From Alphaproteobacteria bacterium (GTDB lineage Bacteria; Pseudomonadota; Alphaproteobacteria; TMED109), in contig JAJDYI010000049.1 in NCBI GenBank assembly GCA_022825235.1, positions 33,537-97,536 of the forward strand: a stretch of DNA of 64,000 nucleotides, written 5' to 3'. Positions within the stretch are counted from its first letter, which is position 1. Every line of letters starts with the position of its first letter. Below are positions 9,339-18,366 of the stretch, piece by piece. Below the pieces are notes generated by a model. That model ran no database searches. It was not told the DNA's origin and was given only the letters and a program-made list of their open reading frames with translations. Both the position numbers and the translations under genes were made by a program.

Positions 9339-9905
9339 CTACTCTGGACTGCGGGATGTGCCAAGCGATTGTACGGCGACGTCATCTAGATTGACGATGT
9401 CTTCCAGCGTCGTGACGTACAAGTCCTTCGCCTCTTCCGAGAAGCACGCGAACACGATTCGGTTGACGCCGCTGCCGTGCTCCAGATGCGTTCTGGCCTC
9501 GAGTGCGGCAATGCGCGTCGCCTTTTCCAGGGGATAGCCGTAGGCACCTGTGCTGATCGCGGGAAACGCAATCGAGAGCACCTCGTGCTCGACGGCCAGC
9601 GCAAAGCAGCGGCGATAGCAACTCGCCAGCGCCTCCGCCTCGCCTCGTTGGCCGCCCTGCCAGACCGGACCGACGGTGTGGATCACGAAGCGAGCCGGAA
9701 GGTCATAGCCACCGGTGAGCTTGGCGTCGCCCGTGGAGCACCCGCCCAATCTTCCGCACTTTTCCCGCAGGCGCGGACCCGCCGCGCGGTGAATGGCGCC
9801 GTCCACGCCACCGCCGCCAAGCAAGGTGCTGTTCGCGGCATTGACGATTGCGTCAACCGCGAGTGTCGTAATGTCGCCCTGTAGCACATCTATCCGCCCG
9901 CGCAT
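9339..9905 (-). CDS. Macrodomain protein (O-acetyl-ADP-ribose deacetylase-like)
   Basis: 188 residues from ATG 9905, the normal size for a stand-alone MacroD/YmdB-type domain. The N-terminus reads [20 protein letters not shown], followed by [16 protein letters not shown], the ADP-ribose-binding core, then [21 protein letters not shown] and [14 protein letters not shown], the second phosphate loop. Such enzymes deacetylate O-acetyl-ADP-ribose and remove mono-ADP-ribose from proteins. The longer open frame (to 10079) adds a tail without family similarity, so I chose the internal Met. Confidence 0.93.
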   Translation of the reverse strand: MRGRIDVLQGDITTLAVDAIVNAANSTLLGGGGVDGAIHRAAGPRLREKCGRLGGCSTGDAKLTGGYDLPARFVIHTVGPVWQGGQRGEAEALASCYRRCFALAVEHEVLSIAFPAISTGAYGYPLEKATRIAALEARTHLEHGSGVNRIVFACFSEEAKDLYVTTLEDIVNLDDVAVQSLGTSRSPE

Positions 9906-10621
9906 CGATGTTCTCCTGGTGCAGCACCAACCTTGCCCTTCTTCACACTGTACCGGTGCACCGGGCGGCTGCGTCCCACGCATCACGCCAATCGGTCTTC
10001 TCGGGGGATATCCCCCTTCGGAGTGGCCGTCGACCACCCTTGCGCCAGAAATGTACCGCGTAGGTGGAGAGCGTTCCATTGACCTCGTTCGCCACGATCA
10101 GGAGCAGTACGCCGTTCGGGCTGTCAGCGGCTTCGATCGACAGTCTCCTTCCTTGCCGAGATCGCCGGATCCCCCTCCTCCTCGTGAATCTGCAGCCGGA
10201 CGATTGTGTGCGTATCCGAAGTACCTCCGCGACCGGAGCACCACGACATCTAGCACTACAATTCTGCCGACCAGACCGTGCGGGACAGCGCATGGCGAGC
10301 CTGGATCTCCGCGGCTCCGGGGTCGAAAACGCGGGTTTCGATCCGCACCATGCGAGGCATGGCCGCCGCGCCCGCGCCAAGTGCAGGCGGCCTAGACACC
10401 GCTGCAGCGCAGCTGAACGCAGTCCCGATGGTCTTGCGGCCCCGCCTCATCGCGCAACCTCACTATCCACCGAGGACGTTCGGGACTCTGCCCTGCGAAC
10501 GTGACATCGATGTGAAGATCCGGCCGGATCTCGAACTTCGTCGGCTTTGCCGGAGACCTGTAACGCCCTATCCTGACAGCGATCAGGGCACGCTCCCAGG
10601 CACCCGCCAAGGAACCAATCC
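9906..10621. other. Long intergenic region without recognised gene
   Basis: About 715 bases between the macrodomain gene and the DUF1244 gene. Open frames occur on both strands (for example minus 9943-10380), but none has a recognisable motif or a good ribosome-binding site. It may hold decayed coding sequence. Confidence 0.4.
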
Positions 10622-10921
10622 ATGAACGCAGAAACCCGCACCGAAATTGAAGCGGCCGTGTTTCGTCGCCTTGTCGAACACCTCCGGGATAACCCCGACG
10701 TGCAGAACATCGACCTGATGGAGTTGTCCGGTTTCTGCCGCAACTGCCTGTCAAAGTGGTACAGCGCCGCAGCTGAGGAACGTGGCGAGACAGTTACCTA
10801 CGAGCATGCAAGGCAGACCGTCTATGGAATGCCCTACGCCGACTGGAAGGCCAAGTACCAAGAGGAACAACCGGCGGCACGCGTCGACGCCCTGAAGGAC
10901 CAGTTTCACAACCACAGCTGA
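10622..10921 (+). CDS. DUF1244 family protein
   Basis: 99 residues, matching the small DUF1244 family that is widespread in Alphaproteobacteria. Recognisable blocks are FRRLVEHLRDNPDVQNIDLM (about 15-34), the C-x2-C segment GFCRNCLSKWY, and VYGMPYADWKAKYQ. The conserved Cys pair suggests metal or redox chemistry, but no function is established to my knowledge. It lies alone between two gene-poor stretches. Confidence 0.92.
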   Translation: MNAETRTEIEAAVFRRLVEHLRDNPDVQNIDLMELSGFCRNCLSKWYSAAAEERGETVTYEHARQTVYGMPYADWKAKYQEEQPAARVDALKDQFHNHS

Positions 10922-11115
10922 CGCGCCGCGCTGTTCCAGCGTTTCGGGCAGCCGTCCGCGATCAGTCGGTCTCCCCATGACGCCGGTCTGGCCGGCGAGA
11001 GGGCCTGGGTAGCTGATAGCTGGTGTCAGAAGCCGTCGGGGTCCGCAGGTCCACGTCAGGGAATCAGCAGCAGGTCGCCTCCCGGTGTACGTATGACCAA
11101 ATCGGCTTGTGACGG

Positions 11116-11445
11116 TTATCCGCGAGCATCACGTGAGTTGCTCGGTACATTGAGGATCAGGCCGTCGAGCTGCTCGGTCAGCTCGACCTGACATCCCAGG
11201 CGCGACGTCTGGGTGACACCCCACGCTAAATCCAACATGTCCTCCTCGTCATCGGTTGGTGGAGGCAGGCGGTCGTGCCAGTCCGGGTGAACGATCACGT
11301 GGCAGGTCGAGCACGCGAGAGACGCTTCGCAGGCCCCTTCGATGTCGATGCCGTGCTTGTGGGCAATGTCCAGGATCGACTGCCCTGCCGTCTCGTCTAC
11401 ATCAAGCTCCGATCCGTCGGGCTGGCGGAAAATCACGCGTGGCAC
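11116..11445 (-). CDS. fdx: [2Fe-2S] ferredoxin, adrenodoxin/ISC type
   Basis: 109 residues, the usual length. Cluster ligands are visible as C-x5-C-x2-C in GACEASLACSTCHV and a fourth Cys in SRLGCQVEL. The preceding MLDLAWGV and the acidic DDEEDMLDLA helix are typical of adrenodoxin-like ferredoxins that donate electrons for Fe-S cluster assembly. The start is 13 bases after the stop of the cysteine desulfurase gene, so the two are co-transcribed. There is no iscU, iscA, hscB or hscA alongside. Confidence 0.95.
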   Translation of the reverse strand: MPRVIFRQPDGSELDVDETAGQSILDIAHKHGIDIEGACEASLACSTCHVIVHPDWHDRLPPPTDDEEDMLDLAWGVTQTSRLGCQVELTEQLDGLILNVPSNSRDARG

Positions 11446-11458
11446 GGCCTAGTGACTC

Positions 11459-12625
11459 CTACGCGTGTTGTGCGCGGATCGCGTCGACGCCGTCGGCAAT
11501 GGCCGTGGCCGCACGGTCGATCTCTGATACCGTCGTGAAGCGGCCTGGCGAGATCCGGAACGTGCCCGCGGCCAGCGACTCGGATACCCCCAGGGCCCGC
11601 AGCACGTAGCTGGTCTCGACCGAGGTATCCGAACACGCGGACCCGGTGGACAACGCGACGTCGCCGAGCTCCCGCACGAGGCGATGCGCCTGGATCCCGT
11701 CATAGCCGACGCTCAGGTTTCCGGGCAGCCGTGCATCCATCTCGCCGTGCACCACCACGTCCGGATGCCGGACCCGCAGCCGGGAAAGCATGCGGTCCCG
11801 CAGCATCACGGTGCGCTCCGCCTCCTCGGCAAGCCTTTCGCGGGCAATGCGCGCGGCGGTTCCGAGGCCCACGACCAGGGGCACCGGCACGGTCCCGGAG
11901 CGCAGCGTGCGCTCCTGTCCGCCGCCGTCGAAGAGCGGTTCGACGCGCACGCGCGGACGGCGGCGAACGTAGAGTGCGCCCACTCCCTTGGGGCCGTACA
12001 GCTTGTGTCCCGACAGGCTGGCAAGGTCAACGTTGAGGGCCTGGACGTCGAAGGGGATCTTACCCGCCGCCTGCGCGGCGTCGGTGTGCAGCACCACGGA
12101 GCGCTCCCGGCAGAGCCTGCCCAGCTCGTGCAGGGGCTGCACCGTGCCGATCTCGTTGTTCGCGGCCATGACGGAAACGAGTGCGGTGCCTTCCTCCAGC
12201 ACCGCCGCCATGCGCTCGAGATCGACCAACCCCGAGGGTTCGACCGGCAAGACCGTCGCCCGGAAACCTTCGCGCTCCAGGCGGGCGAACGACTCGAGCA
12301 CGCACTTGTGTTCCGTCGCGACCGTGACGACATGATCGAGGCCGTGCCGCTCACGACGGAACCTGGCGGCACCCTTGATGGCGAGATTGTTGGATTCGGT
12401 CGCACCGGAGGTGAACACGATCTCGCGGGGATCGGCATTGATCAACTTCGCTACTTCGGCACGCGCAGTCTCCACGGCTGCGGCGGCTGCCCGTCCGAAC
12501 GCATGGGCATCGACGTGCGGGTTCCCGAACTGCTCGCGGAAGTAGGGCAGCATTGCCTCGAGCACTTCGGGGTCGAGCGGCGTCGTGGCCTGACAGTCGA
12601 GATAAATCGGATGCTGTGGCGCCAT
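11459..12625 (-). CDS. Cysteine desulfurase, IscS/NifS class
   Basis: 388 residues. A fold-type I PLP enzyme that removes sulfur from cysteine for Fe-S clusters and tRNA thiolation. Seen: YLDCQATTPLDP at the N-terminus, FTSGATESNNLAIKG, the PLP-stacking His in VATEHKCVLE, the Schiff-base Lys in SLSGHKLYGPKG, and the persulfide Cys in STGSACSD on a long loop, which marks the group I (IscS-like) enzymes rather than SufS. It is followed at 13 bases by the ferredoxin gene. With no IscU scaffold nearby, it could serve general sulfur transfer. Confidence 0.93.
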   Translation of the reverse strand: MAPQHPIYLDCQATTPLDPEVLEAMLPYFREQFGNPHVDAHAFGRAAAAAVETARAEVAKLINADPREIVFTSGATESNNLAIKGAARFRRERHGLDHVVTVATEHKCVLESFARLEREGFRATVLPVEPSGLVDLERMAAVLEEGTALVSVMAANNEIGTVQPLHELGRLCRERSVVLHTDAAQAAGKIPFDVQALNVDLASLSGHKLYGPKGVGALYVRRRPRVRVEPLFDGGGQERTLRSGTVPVPLVVGLGTAARIARERLAEEAERTVMLRDRMLSRLRVRHPDVVVHGEMDARLPGNLSVGYDGIQAHRLVRELGDVALSTGSACSDTSVETSYVLRALGVSESLAAGTFRISPGRFTTVSEIDRAATAIADGVDAIRAQHA

Positions 12626-13114
12626 CAGTGGTTTGACCTTCCGTGGCCTGTCCGCCGTGGCAGCGGACGCCGGAGCAGCGCTGCCTGCGTCCTACCTGAC
12701 GCGACGCCGGCGCGCCTGCGGGCCAGTACTCCAAAGCCCGCCCGCATAGACCCGAACCTGCCCGCGGCACGATCGTTGCATCGTGCCGGCCGGCCGACGC
12801 CCGGCACCCCAGGAACCAACGTTGCGGCACTTCCGGTGTCCGCATGAGCCGCCCGTCAGCCGGCGGCTCAACGGAGCGGAGCAGGCGTCAAACGGCGCTG
12901 CAACGGCAGGTCGCCTCGTTCCATCATACCGTTTTGCACGCCGCGCCCGTAGGTACGATCGGCCTAGCTCGCACGGCCCGCAGTCAAGCGCGTCACCGGG
13001 TGGCCCTGTACGCCAACACCTCGCGGCCACCACATCGCAGGCAGCTCTTCTCCACCACGGACAACGGTGAAGAGCTTTCTCTCCGCAGCCCGGCGCCCTC
13101 TCGAACCCCTACGC
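12626..13114. other. Intergenic region without recognised gene
   Basis: About 490 bases upstream of the desulfurase and downstream of the second porin. No gene-like frame, no evident terminator with T-tract and no RNA were recognised. Confidence 0.45.
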
Positions 13115-14671
13115 TCAGAAGAAGATCTCGACTCGCGCCACGTACTCGTCGACGCTCGCTTCCCGCGTGCCCAAACTCCCGCCTTCCGCTGTCGGGTACT
13201 CGACGTTGATGCGGCCGGCGTTGAAGATCGCACGAGTGAAGGCGTTGAAATACCAGTTGAGCCCGACTGAAAATCCGTTGGCTTCACCGCCGGTGACACC
13301 GGTGACGTTGCCATCGACGACACCCAGCCGGTCGTTGAGGTCGATCGTCTGCCAGCGCGCTCGCAACTCAAATGCGCCGAGCCCCCCCTGCCCGAGATCG
13401 TTGTTCGGCTTGAGGCGCCAGAACTGCCCGAAGTATGGGTTGTAGTTCCGGCTCTCTCCGGTCAGGAAGTACCCGACATCGACGTATCCGCCGCTGAACT
13501 CGTAATCGCCGTCCGACTTCGTGTTGACCTGCGCAACGCCCCATTCTCCCTGCAGAGAAACCGGACCCCGGGAAAGGGCGCCCTCGGCAACGACGTAGGT
13601 GTAGTCTTCCACCGCGCAGAACTTGCCGGTATTCACCAGGGACGTGCCATCGATTGCGGAAATGCCGAAGGCCCTGAAGCGGAAGCCGCTGCCCATCGAG
13701 CCTGGCAGACAGGACCGCATGTGGTCGCCGCCCACGACTTCCTCCTCGGGCTTGCGCCAGTACCCGCTCACGCCGATCTGGGAACTCAGCCTGCGCTCTC
13801 GGTGGGGTTGGAGCAGGAACCGGCCGTGAAGGCCCCACCCTTCGTCAAATTCGCTGGCCACGCCGGAGTTCTTCCCGAACACGCCGAACCGCGAGTAGGT
13901 CATCTTCCCGCGATGCGAGGCAATGATCGCCACCACCGGCGCGCTCGGCGCGTAGGCGAAGGCGTTCGACATCATCGGGCGCTCGACCATGCCCAGGAAG
14001 CTGTTGAACGTGGACGATTCGAGCCCCACCGAGTTTCCGAACTGCCCCACCATCAGCCACCACGGCTTGATGCCCCGGTATACGATGGCTGCCGCCCGAA
14101 GCCCGCTGTCAACCTGCTCGCCGCTGTCGGCCAGGTTGTACGACATGAAAACGATCCAGTCCTGCTCGATGACGCTCGCGACGCCGAAGCTGGCCCTCCG
14201 CATCTTGCCGCCACCGCTGAAGTCGGTGTCGTCCTTCCCGATGTAGTAGTCGTCCCCGAAGATGCCTTCCCAATCACCGCTCTCGCTGTACGCCGCCAGA
14301 TCCGTCTGCAGGTTCCCGTACAGGAACGTCTTGAAACGCCCATCGCTCGATGTCAACGGCCCGATCGGGCCGAAGAAGGCTTTGTCGTAGTTGTACGCCC
14401 CTTGCTGTCCGGTGATGTCCGATCGGTTGTTTCCGTTCGGAGCCGGCTCCGCCTGCACTACCGCGGGCGCACTCTCGGCCGCGGGTGGTGCTTCAGCGCC
14501 CTCGATCCCCAGCGCCTCCGCCAGTGCCTTCTCCAACTGCTGAACGCGCTGTTCGAGTGCCTGAATCCGCGCATCTGTCTCAGCGGAACCACTTTCCTGA
14601 GCGAATGCCTGGGTTCCCATTCCAACGACAACAGCAACGGCGTACGCATACGTGAGCAGGCGAAAAAACAT
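13115..14671 (-). CDS. OprO/OprP-like outer-membrane porin with coiled-coil N-terminus
   Basis: 518 residues. Signal peptide about 1-24 (QAFA before Gln25), a heptad coiled coil about 30-56 (repeated Leu/Ala with Gln/Glu), a Pro/Ala linker to about 80, then a beta-rich barrel. Segments such as FKTFLYGNLQTDL, WIVFMSYNLAD and YRGIKPWWLMVGQFGN fit the phosphate-selective porin superfamily, and the protein ends in Phe-Phe. It is organised like the porin at 1580 but is too diverged for a recent duplicate. Two Cys in an extracellular-loop-like stretch (CLPG, CAVEDY) are unusual for a porin. A sigma70-like promoter lies about 100 bases upstream. Confidence 0.82.
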   Translation of the reverse strand: MFFRLLTYAYAVAVVVGMGTQAFAQESGSAETDARIQALEQRVQQLEKALAEALGIEGAEAPPAAESAPAVVQAEPAPNGNNRSDITGQQGAYNYDKAFFGPIGPLTSSDGRFKTFLYGNLQTDLAAYSESGDWEGIFGDDYYIGKDDTDFSGGGKMRRASFGVASVIEQDWIVFMSYNLADSGEQVDSGLRAAAIVYRGIKPWWLMVGQFGNSVGLESSTFNSFLGMVERPMMSNAFAYAPSAPVVAIIASHRGKMTYSRFGVFGKNSGVASEFDEGWGLHGRFLLQPHRERRLSSQIGVSGYWRKPEEEVVGGDHMRSCLPGSMGSGFRFRAFGISAIDGTSLVNTGKFCAVEDYTYVVAEGALSRGPVSLQGEWGVAQVNTKSDGDYEFSGGYVDVGYFLTGESRNYNPYFGQFWRLKPNNDLGQGGLGAFELRARWQTIDLNDRLGVVDGNVTGVTGGEANGFSVGLNWYFNAFTRAIFNAGRINVEYPTAEGGSLGTREASVDEYVARVEIFF

Positions 14672-15205
14672 CGGCAGTTCCAGCAGACATGAGGGTGGAC
14701 GACGGGCGGCAACGCTCGGAGCTGACCGGAAAACCTACCTATCTGCGAACGACGGCCACCGGCACCGCGTCAGACTATAGCGATGCGTATGGTATCGACA
14801 ACCATGTTTACGCTTTTGCTGACAAGTGATTGCTATCTCTATCGTTTCTTCCTGGCGCCTTCCTCGGCGGGTAGCCATCCGCGGTTTGGGCTTCTACCGG
14901 GGCCGGCAACCCACCGAGCGCCGTTCCCGTTCTGGCCAGATTCACATCCCGGCGCAGAACGGCACAGTGTCGACGACCAAGGAGCTGCGCATGGCTGACG
15001 GCGGCTTGCCCACCACCTGTCGGCGGGACCGGTTACCGGAACGTTCCTTGGGCCAACCGGTGGCCAGACTGCCGACGCTGCCGAGTCATCACATGACTTC
15101 CAACCCTCAAGTTCGACGGCGCCCTGACCGGTGTTCGATGTCGATTGAGAGTCCGGCGGGCACCGGCCATCATCCTGGACTGCATCCACGCGCGGAAATC
15201 GGGGC
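14672..15205. other. Divergent intergenic region porin / ketopantoate reductase-like
   Basis: About 530 bases. It holds the likely porin promoter (14774-14801, reported separately). The remaining part, toward the reductase gene, shows no recognised feature. Confidence 0.5.
14774..14801 (-). promoter_or_regulatory. Sigma70-like promoter of the second porin
   Basis: Read on the minus strand: TTGTCG (-35, 14801-14796), 16-base spacer, TATAGT (-10, 14779-14774). The predicted start would be near 14767, giving a leader of about 95 bases before the porin ATG at 14671. The spacer and both hexamers are close to consensus, unusual in this GC-rich sequence. Confidence 0.5.
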
Positions 15206-16132
15206 ATGAAGTTCATGGTGATGGGGACGGGCGGCGTCGGCGGTTACTTCGGCGCCCGGCTTGCAGCGTCGGGGCACGAAGTCGGGTTCGTCGCCCGTGG
15301 GCGGCACCTGCAGGCGATGCAGGAAGACGGCCTCACAGTTCGCAGCGTGCTGGGCGACGTCGTGCTGAAGCCGGTGCGCGCGAGCGACGATCCAACGGTC
15401 TTTGGGTCGCCCGACTATGTCCTGTTCACGGTCAAGAGCTACGACTGCGAGGAAGCAGCCGCACGCGTCCGCGCTGCGCTTTCAAGCGAGACCGGCGTCA
15501 TCCCGCTGCTCAACGGTATCGAACACATTGACATTCTCCGCGGGGTCCTGGGGCCCCGGCGGGTCTTGGGCGGTGTCGCGCAGATCAGCGCCGTGATCGA
15601 AGCCCCCGGTGTGATCCGGCATTTCGACCGCATGCAGACGCTTCGGATTGGCGAAATGGACAATTCATCGAGCGGGCGCGTTCAGATGCTGCGCAAGGCC
15701 TGCACCGAGGCCGGCATCGATTGCCCACTGCCCGGTGACATCGAGTGCGAGCTTTGGCAAAAGGCGGCGATGATCTGCACGCTGGCGGGCGCCAACTGCC
15801 TTACCCGTTTGCCGCTCGGACCTTGCCGGACCAATCCGGCAACGCGGGCAATGATGTCGCGCCTGACAGCCGAAACCGTTGCCGTGGCGCAAGCGCTTGG
15901 CGTCTCCTTGCCCGACGATCAGGAAGCCCGGACAATGGAACTCCTCGACCGGCTGCCCGCTTCGATGAAGGCGTCGCTTCTCGTTGCGCTGGAGCGGCGC
16001 GAGCGGCTCGAGATCTCGGCACTGAGCGGCGCGATCGAGCGCATGGGACGGCGGGTCGGGATCGACACGCCGACCCACCGCACGGTGTACGCGGCCCTTG
16101 CGCCGCACGAGCACGGCTCGCGCGCTCCCTGA
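15206..16132 (+). CDS. 2-dehydropantoate 2-reductase family protein (PanE/ApbA)
   Basis: 308 residues, the usual family size. The N-terminal Rossmann domain begins MGTGGVGGYFGARLA with the NADPH-preferring basic residue in FVARGRHL. VLFTVKSYD and LLNGIEH contain the residues that bind cofactor and substrate (Lys in TVKS, Asn in LLNG). The C-terminal helical domain has the catalytic-type Lys in ELWQKAAMICTLAGANCL. It reduces ketopantoate to pantoate in the coenzyme A pathway, or another 2-keto acid, since many genomes have paralogues. It stands alone, so pantothenate synthesis is not assured. Confidence 0.87.
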   Translation: MKFMVMGTGGVGGYFGARLAASGHEVGFVARGRHLQAMQEDGLTVRSVLGDVVLKPVRASDDPTVFGSPDYVLFTVKSYDCEEAAARVRAALSSETGVIPLLNGIEHIDILRGVLGPRRVLGGVAQISAVIEAPGVIRHFDRMQTLRIGEMDNSSSGRVQMLRKACTEAGIDCPLPGDIECELWQKAAMICTLAGANCLTRLPLGPCRTNPATRAMMSRLTAETVAVAQALGVSLPDDQEARTMELLDRLPASMKASLLVALERRERLEISALSGAIERMGRRVGIDTPTHRTVYAALAPHEHGSRAP

Positions 16133-16212
16133 GGCCCATCTGCCGGCGGCCCTCAAGGATGCCCGGAAATACGGACAGGACAGCCTCGCGATCGAGGCCG
16201 CAATGCAATTTG

Positions 16213-16548
16213 ATGATGACGATCGCGACCGAACAGAACCTCCTGGTGCGCACGATGGAGCCCGTGCTGGCGTCACTGGAGGCCTGCCGACCGGCGCGCA
16301 CGGTCGCCTTCGACCGGGTGATCCGCGCCGGCCACCGGCTGCTCGGCCTCATCGCCTTCGATACCGCCCGCGCGACCACGCCTGAGGCGGCGGGCCGCGT
16401 CCACACTGATTTCCAGCGAGGTTTCATCCGCGCCGAGTCCGTCGCCTTCGAAGACTACGTGGCCCGCGGCGGCGAGCGCGGCGCAAAGGACGCCGGGCGC
16501 ACGCGCGTCGAGGGTGGCGACGTGATGCTCTTCCGCTTCAATCATTAG
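16213..16548 (+). pseudogene. Orphan C-terminal TGS-domain fragment of YchF-type GTPase
   Basis: 111 residues if started at ATG 16213. From about residue 40 it reads DRVIRAGHRLLGLIAFDTA, then GRVHTDFQRGFIRAESVAF, DYVARGGERGAKDAGRTR and finally EGGDVMLFRFNH. This is the TGS end of the ribosome-associated ATPase YchF, whose canonical end is about HTDFERGFIRAE...GDVMHFRFNV. The whole G domain and coiled coil are absent and a few residues before GDVM are deleted. It is either a decayed second copy of ychF or an orphan TGS protein. No intact ychF is in the window. Confidence 0.72.
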
Positions 16549-16630
16549 CGGCGGTTCTCGCCATTCACGCCGGGGCATTTGTGTTCGATGCACGATGCGT
16601 TAGCATCACGCATCGTTCGGAGGGCCGGCG

Positions 16631-16891
16631 ATGCGCACCACGCTCAATATCGACGACGACCTGCTGCTTGCGGTCAAGGAAATCGCGAAACGCGACTCCC
16701 AATCCATCGGCGGGGCGGTGTCCGACCTGCTCCGCCGGGCGCTGGCGGGCGGCGAGCCCTTTGAAACGGAAATGGCGCGGGCGCAGGCGCCATTCGGGAC
16801 GGCTGAGGTCGGCTTTCGTCCGTTTCCGCCGCGCGGCGGCGTCGTCACCAACGAGCTGATCGACCGGCTGAGGGATGAAAGCGGCGGTTGA
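16631..16891 (+). CDS. VapB-like ribbon-helix-helix antitoxin
   Basis: 86 residues. MRTTLNIDDDLLLAVKEIA is the beta-strand and first helix of a ribbon-helix-helix DNA-binding domain. SIGGAVSDLLRRAL is the second helix. The remaining 45 residues would wrap the toxin. The reading frame ends in TGA that shares one base with the toxin ATG (TGATG), a translational coupling typical of toxin-antitoxin operons. It should repress its own promoter. Confidence 0.85.
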   Translation: MRTTLNIDDDLLLAVKEIAKRDSQSIGGAVSDLLRRALAGGEPFETEMARAQAPFGTAEVGFRPFPPRGGVVTNELIDRLRDESGG

Positions 16892-17319
16892 TGCGTGCCC
16901 TGCTGGACGTCAATGTGCTGATCGCGCTGCTCGACGCCCAGCACCTCCACCACGAACCAGCCTGGCGCTGGTTCCGGGACAATGCCAGGCACGGCTGGGC
17001 CACCTGTTCGCTGACGCGCAACGGATGTGTCCGCGTCATGTCGCAGCCGGCCTATCCGGGTAACCTGCCGCCGCGCACCGTCGCCGCCCGGCTGCGCACC
17101 GCGGTCGCCGGAGACCACCACCACGCGTTGACGGACGATGTGGACCTTCTCGACCCGGGCACGATCGACTGGCGCCATGTCTTCGGCCCGCGGCAGATCG
17201 CGGATATCCACCTGCTGGCGCTGGCTGTCGCCCATGGGGGACGGTTCGTCACCTTCGACACCCGTATTTCGCCCGACGCCGTGATCGGCGCGCGCGACCG
17301 CCACTTCTGCGTGATCTGA
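16891..17319 (+). CDS. VapC-like PIN-domain toxin
   Basis: 142 residues, normal VapC size. The PIN fold acidic residues are visible: Asp in the N-terminal LLDVNVLIALLD, Glu in HHEPAWRWF, Asp in ADIHLLALAVAHGG and Asp in FVTFDTRI. These coordinate Mg for RNA cleavage, usually of tRNA or rRNA in VapC toxins. A TTG three bases upstream is in frame, but the ATG overlapping the antitoxin stop is the better start. Confidence 0.88.
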   Translation: MRALLDVNVLIALLDAQHLHHEPAWRWFRDNARHGWATCSLTRNGCVRVMSQPAYPGNLPPRTVAARLRTAVAGDHHHALTDDVDLLDPGTIDWRHVFGPRQIADIHLLALAVAHGGRFVTFDTRISPDAVIGARDRHFCVI

Positions 17320-17526
17320 CCGCTCACGAACCCTGCGCCGCGGCGCGTTCTCCCCTCAGCGCCTCCGCCCGCCGGGACGATCTCCTCCACCAAGCGGCGG
17401 GTCTTGGCCATGATCCCCTCATCGTCACAGCCCCCTGGGCCAATGGACTCGGCAGAAACCTCCAGCCTACAATCGGCTTCACACCTGCGCTGATGTCTTC
17501 CCTGAATTGTCCCGGGCAGTAATCCG

Positions 17527-18366
17527 TTGCGTTTATGGGCGCTCTCTGACCTTCACGTCTCGCATCCGGCAAACCGGGAGGCGCTGGAGAGCTGCCCGGC
17601 ATTTCCCGACGACTGGCTGATCCTCGCCGGAGACGTTACCGACGGGCCAAAGCGGCTTGACTGGTGTTTTCGGCAACTGACTCGGAAATTCCGCCAGGTC
17701 GTCTGGGTTCCCGGCAACCACGAACTCTGGACCATTCCCGACACGGCGCCCGGACTGCGCGGCGTCGCGCTCTACGAGAGACTGGTCGCGCTCGCCCGCA
17801 GCCACGGAGTTCTCACCCCGGAAGATCCCTATCCGGTGATCCAACTTCGGGATGACACGGTACTGATCGCGCCGCTGTTTCTACTCTACGACTACAGTTT
17901 TCGGCCCCGGCACGTTCGGCGTGATGAGGTGATCCGGTGGGCCCAGGAAACCGGCGCTGTCGCCGCCGACGAGCTGGTCCTGCATTCCGACCCGTTTCCG
18001 GATCGGGAATCGTGGTGTGCCGCGCGCTGCCGAGATGCCGCCCGGCGGCTCGCATCGTGTCCTGCCGGCATCCCGAAGGTTCTGATCAACCACTTTCCGC
18101 TGGAAGAACAGCATGCCGTGCTGCCACGGGTTCCGCGTTTCACGCCGTGGTGCGGGACCCGCCGAACCCGGGGCTGGCACCGCCGATTCGACGCATGCGC
18201 GGTGGTGTACGGCCACCTCCATATCCGGGGCACGCAGTGGCTTGACGGCGTGCCTTTCCAGGAAGTCTCGCTGGGATATCCGCCGCAGTGGGACCGGCAA
18301 CTCGGCGTCGGCGCCTACCTGCACGAAGTGACCCTGACCCCGTCGCCGGGCGCTGCTCCGCGATGA
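17527..18366 (+). CDS. Calcineurin-like metallophosphoesterase
   Basis: 279 residues with a TTG start (MRLWALSDLHVSH). The dimetal motifs appear in order: SDLHV, GDVTD, GNHE, NHFP and GHLHIRG. The family hydrolyses phosphomono- or diesters. Its stop overlaps the ATG of the phosphopantetheinyl transferase by four bases (ATGA), so the two are translated together. That pairing suggests action on phosphopantetheine, coenzyme A or nucleotide by-products, but this is inference. Part of the polyketide cluster by position. Confidence 0.88.
   Translation: MRLWALSDLHVSHPANREALESCPAFPDDWLILAGDVTDGPKRLDWCFRQLTRKFRQVVWVPGNHELWTIPDTAPGLRGVALYERLVALARSHGVLTPEDPYPVIQLRDDTVLIAPLFLLYDYSFRPRHVRRDEVIRWAQETGAVAADELVLHSDPFPDRESWCAARCRDAARRLASCPAGIPKVLINHFPLEEQHAVLPRVPRFTPWCGTRRTRGWHRRFDACAVVYGHLHIRGTQWLDGVPFQEVSLGYPPQWDRQLGVGAYLHEVTLTPSPGAAPR

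Noticed and set aside
9943..10380. 145-codon minus-strand frame in the gap before DUF1244
   Set aside because: No recognisable motif and no ribosome-binding site; composition is like the other shadow frames.
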